From: an uncultured Lachnospiraceae bacterium
GTDB taxonomy: Bacteria; Bacillota; Clostridia; Lachnospirales; Lachnospiraceae
Reading direction: 5' to 3'
DNA length: 64,000 nt
NCBI GenBank assembly: GCA_902493385.1
Contig: CABUPO010000004.1
Span: 1 to 64,000 of the forward strand
The notes beneath the pieces are model-generated. The model worked only from the letters and a program-made list of their open reading frames with translations. It was not told where the DNA came from and made no database searches. How positions within the stretch are numbered: the stretch's first letter is position 1; each line of letters begins with the position of its first letter. Positions 62,408 to 64,000 of this stretch are shown in pieces. A program made the translations under genes and the position numbers.

Positions 62408-63130
62408 CTAAATCTCAACAAGCAATACAGTTATATTATCTCTTCCACCGGCTTCGTTAGCCCTGTTAAGTAATGTCATTCCAGCTTTTTTCAGGTCGTC
62501 TCTGTTATCCTTTATTATGTATTCTATCTCGGCGTCCTCAAGCATATTCGTAAGTCCGTCCGAACACATCAAAATAATATCTCCGTCATTTATTTCTACA
62601 TTAAAATAATCCGGCTGTATGTCATAACCTATTCCAAGAGCCCTCGTTATAATATTCTTATTAGGATGACTCCTTACGTTCTCTTTGGCAAGCTCGCCGG
62701 ATTTTACCATCTCTTCTACAAGAGAATGATCTTCTGTTATCTGTTTAAGTGAATCACTCAATATATAAAGTCTTGAATCTCCTACATTTGCGATATTAAC
62801 GGCTCCATCCATAACCGTCGCCATAACAAGAGTAGTTCCCATCCCCTGATAATCAGGATTATGCACAGCCGCGTCCTGAATACGGTTATGCGCACAAAAT
62901 ACAGCTTCATTCATTATGCTTACAGGCGTTCTGAGCGCACTCTCATTCACAGACTCAACCACCGTATCAACGCAGAGTCTTGACGCTGTATCTCCGGCTT
63001 TGTGTCCGCCCATTCCGTCTGCAACTATGAATAGATTGGGAAATACCCCTACCGCTTCCCCATTACAATATACACAGTCCTGATTAACTGTTCTTTTTAA
63101 CCCAATATCAGTTATAGAGAATGATTTCAT
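62408..63130 (-). CDS. prpC: PP2C-family Ser/Thr phosphatase (PrpC/Stp)
   Basis: Reverses phosphorylation by the adjacent PASTA kinase. 240 residues from ATG 63130 (MKSFSITDIG), with GGAGGG upstream; a longer frame to 63250 overlaps rlmN. PP2C metal motifs are NQDCVYCN, VADGMGGH, GMGTTLV, ANVGDSRLYIL, LMCSDGLTNML and GGRDNITV. Confidence 0.96.
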   Translation of the reverse strand: MKSFSITDIGLKRTVNQDCVYCNGEAVGVFPNLFIVADGMGGHKAGDTASRLCVDTVVESVNESALRTPVSIMNEAVFCAHNRIQDAAVHNPDYQGMGTTLVMATVMDGAVNIANVGDSRLYILSDSLKQITEDHSLVEEMVKSGELAKENVRSHPNKNIITRALGIGYDIQPDYFNVEINDGDIILMCSDGLTNMLEDAEIEYIIKDNRDDLKKAGMTLLNRANEAGGRDNITVLLVEI

Positions 63131-63155
63131 CAAACCCTCCGTCCCATATATAGTA

Positions 63156-64000
63156 TTAAAAATACCTTTTATTATGCTCGGCATATTGCCTTCTAAGCTG
63201 TCCGCAGGCCGCTTCAATATCGCTGCCCATTCCTTTTCTAATTGTAACATTTATTCTATTTTTTTCAAGGTATTTTTCAAAATCATGTATCACATCTGAT
63301 CCGGCGCGCCTGTATTTACGCTCTTTTACCGCGTTTACAGGAATGAGATTAATATGGCACAGCATGCCCTTAGCATATGCGGCAAGCTCTTTTGCACACT
63401 CTGTGCTGTCATTAACTCCTTCTATCATTGCATACTCAAATGTAACTCTTCTTCCTGTTTTTTCTATAAAATACTGGCAGGCCCTTTTTATCTCATCCAT
63501 GCTGTAACGGTTCGCTACCGGCATTATACTTTTTCTTATCTCATCGTTCGGGGCGTGAAGCGAAACCGCAAGCGTAATCTGCATATTCTCATCTGCAAAA
63601 TCATATATTCTGTCTACAAGCCCACATGTAGAAACTGTTATATTTCTTTGGCTTATATTAAGACCGTTTTCATCTGTTATCATATGAAGAAATTTTATTA
63701 ATTCGTCGTAATTATCAAAAGGCTCCCCGATTCCCATTATAACAATATTATCAACTCTTCTTCCCATATCCTTTTGTATAAGATATATCTGTGCAAGCAT
63801 CTCGGAAGCTTTAAGGCTTTTTTCAAGTCCGAGAATCGTTGAAGCGCAGAAACGGCATCCCATACGGCACCCTGCCTGCGACGATATACACACGCTCATA
63901 CCGTAGGAATACTGCATCGCAACGCTTTCAATAATGCTGCCCGACGATGTTTCCATAAGATATTTAACCGTTCCGTCTTTTTTTGAAACAAGCTTATCCT
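63156..64000 (-). CDS. rlmN: 23S rRNA/tRNA (adenine-C2)-methyltransferase RlmN (5' end outside window)
   Basis: A radical-SAM enzyme that methylates C2 of A2503 in 23S rRNA and A37 in some tRNAs. The frame stays open to the right edge, so the N-terminal part is missing from the window; about 280 residues are visible. The [4Fe-4S] motif is CRMGCRFC; also present are MGIGEPFDNYD, LAVSLHAPNDEIR and, near the end, the methyl-carrying Cys region IEAACGQLRRQ. It heads the rlmN-prpC-prkC-rsgA-rpe order. Confidence 0.96.
   Translation of the reverse strand, partial: DKLVSKKDGTVKYLMETSSGSIIESVAMQYSYGMSVCISSQAGCRMGCRFCASTILGLEKSLKASEMLAQIYLIQKDMGRRVDNIVIMGIGEPFDNYDELIKFLHMITDENGLNISQRNITVSTCGLVDRIYDFADENMQITLAVSLHAPNDEIRKSIMPVANRYSMDEIKRACQYFIEKTGRRVTFEYAMIEGVNDSTECAKELAAYAKGMLCHINLIPVNAVKERKYRRAGSDVIHDFEKYLEKNRINVTIRKGMGSDIEAACGQLRRQYAEHNKRYF

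Noticed and set aside
1..64000. CRISPR array, rRNA operon, intact prophage or insertion sequence
   Set aside because: No regularly spaced repeats, rRNA sequence, capsid or transposase genes were seen; only an integrase remnant at 45020-45175.

Overview
The window looks like a low-GC Firmicute chromosome, most likely a gut Lachnospiraceae member. Supporting features are strong AGGAGG ribosome sites, TTGACA/TATAAT promoters, the Firmicute orders greA-lysS and rlmN-prpC-prkC-rsgA-rpe, a one-polypeptide pyruvate:ferredoxin oxidoreductase, hypAB, a YtrA-type GntR/ABC operon and many secreted lysine-rich proteins with P/T/S linkers. The genus cannot be fixed from the sequence alone. No rRNA, CRISPR array or intact mobile element is present. 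One tRNA is present (Leu, anticodon CAG).

Layout. 0-11 kb: lysS and greA; a secreted protein with two tandem beta-helix domains; the large pyruvate oxidoreductase; a GntR-ABC operon with an operator-like dyad; tRNA-Leu with a leader hairpin. 11-20 kb: aldo/keto reductase; hypA-hypB followed by a secreted Fn3 protein and a GH95-like glycoside hydrolase; an AraC regulator; a secreted metallophosphoesterase. 20-31 kb: a Phd/ParE-type toxin-antitoxin pair; the poorly understood GGGtGRT protein paired with a NifU-like scaffold; a left-handed beta-helix protein; topB; a LUD protein; glyA; purM-purN-purD. 31-44 kb: a division and wall cluster (mraZ, rsmH, ftsL, two PBPs, murD, ftsW, murA, ftsQ, ftsZ) without mraY, murE, murF or murG, trailed by a ThyX-like gene. 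A 10-bp-period repeat that looks like an MraZ operator lies at its head.

44-53 kb is the accessory stretch. It holds a tyrosine-recombinase remnant, a redox group (secreted Ig-like/flavodoxin fusion, secreted alpha/beta hydrolase, FMN reductase, aldo/keto reductase) and a small HTH gene. The HTH gene converges on a two-gene operon of long coiled-coil proteins. The downstream partner of that operon ends in a jacalin-type lectin domain and the upstream one has a central hydrophobic hairpin. Together they look like a lectin-targeted two-component alpha-helical pore-forming toxin, which is my best candidate for an undescribed system.

53-64 kb: a PurF-like protein lacking the catalytic N-terminal cysteine, then on the minus strand rlmN (cut by the right edge), prpC, prkC, rsgA and rpe. 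These run without a clear break into two ABC-2 ATPase/permease pairs.

Coordinates use the start best supported by ribosome site and family alignment. Family calls are by eye, with no database search.
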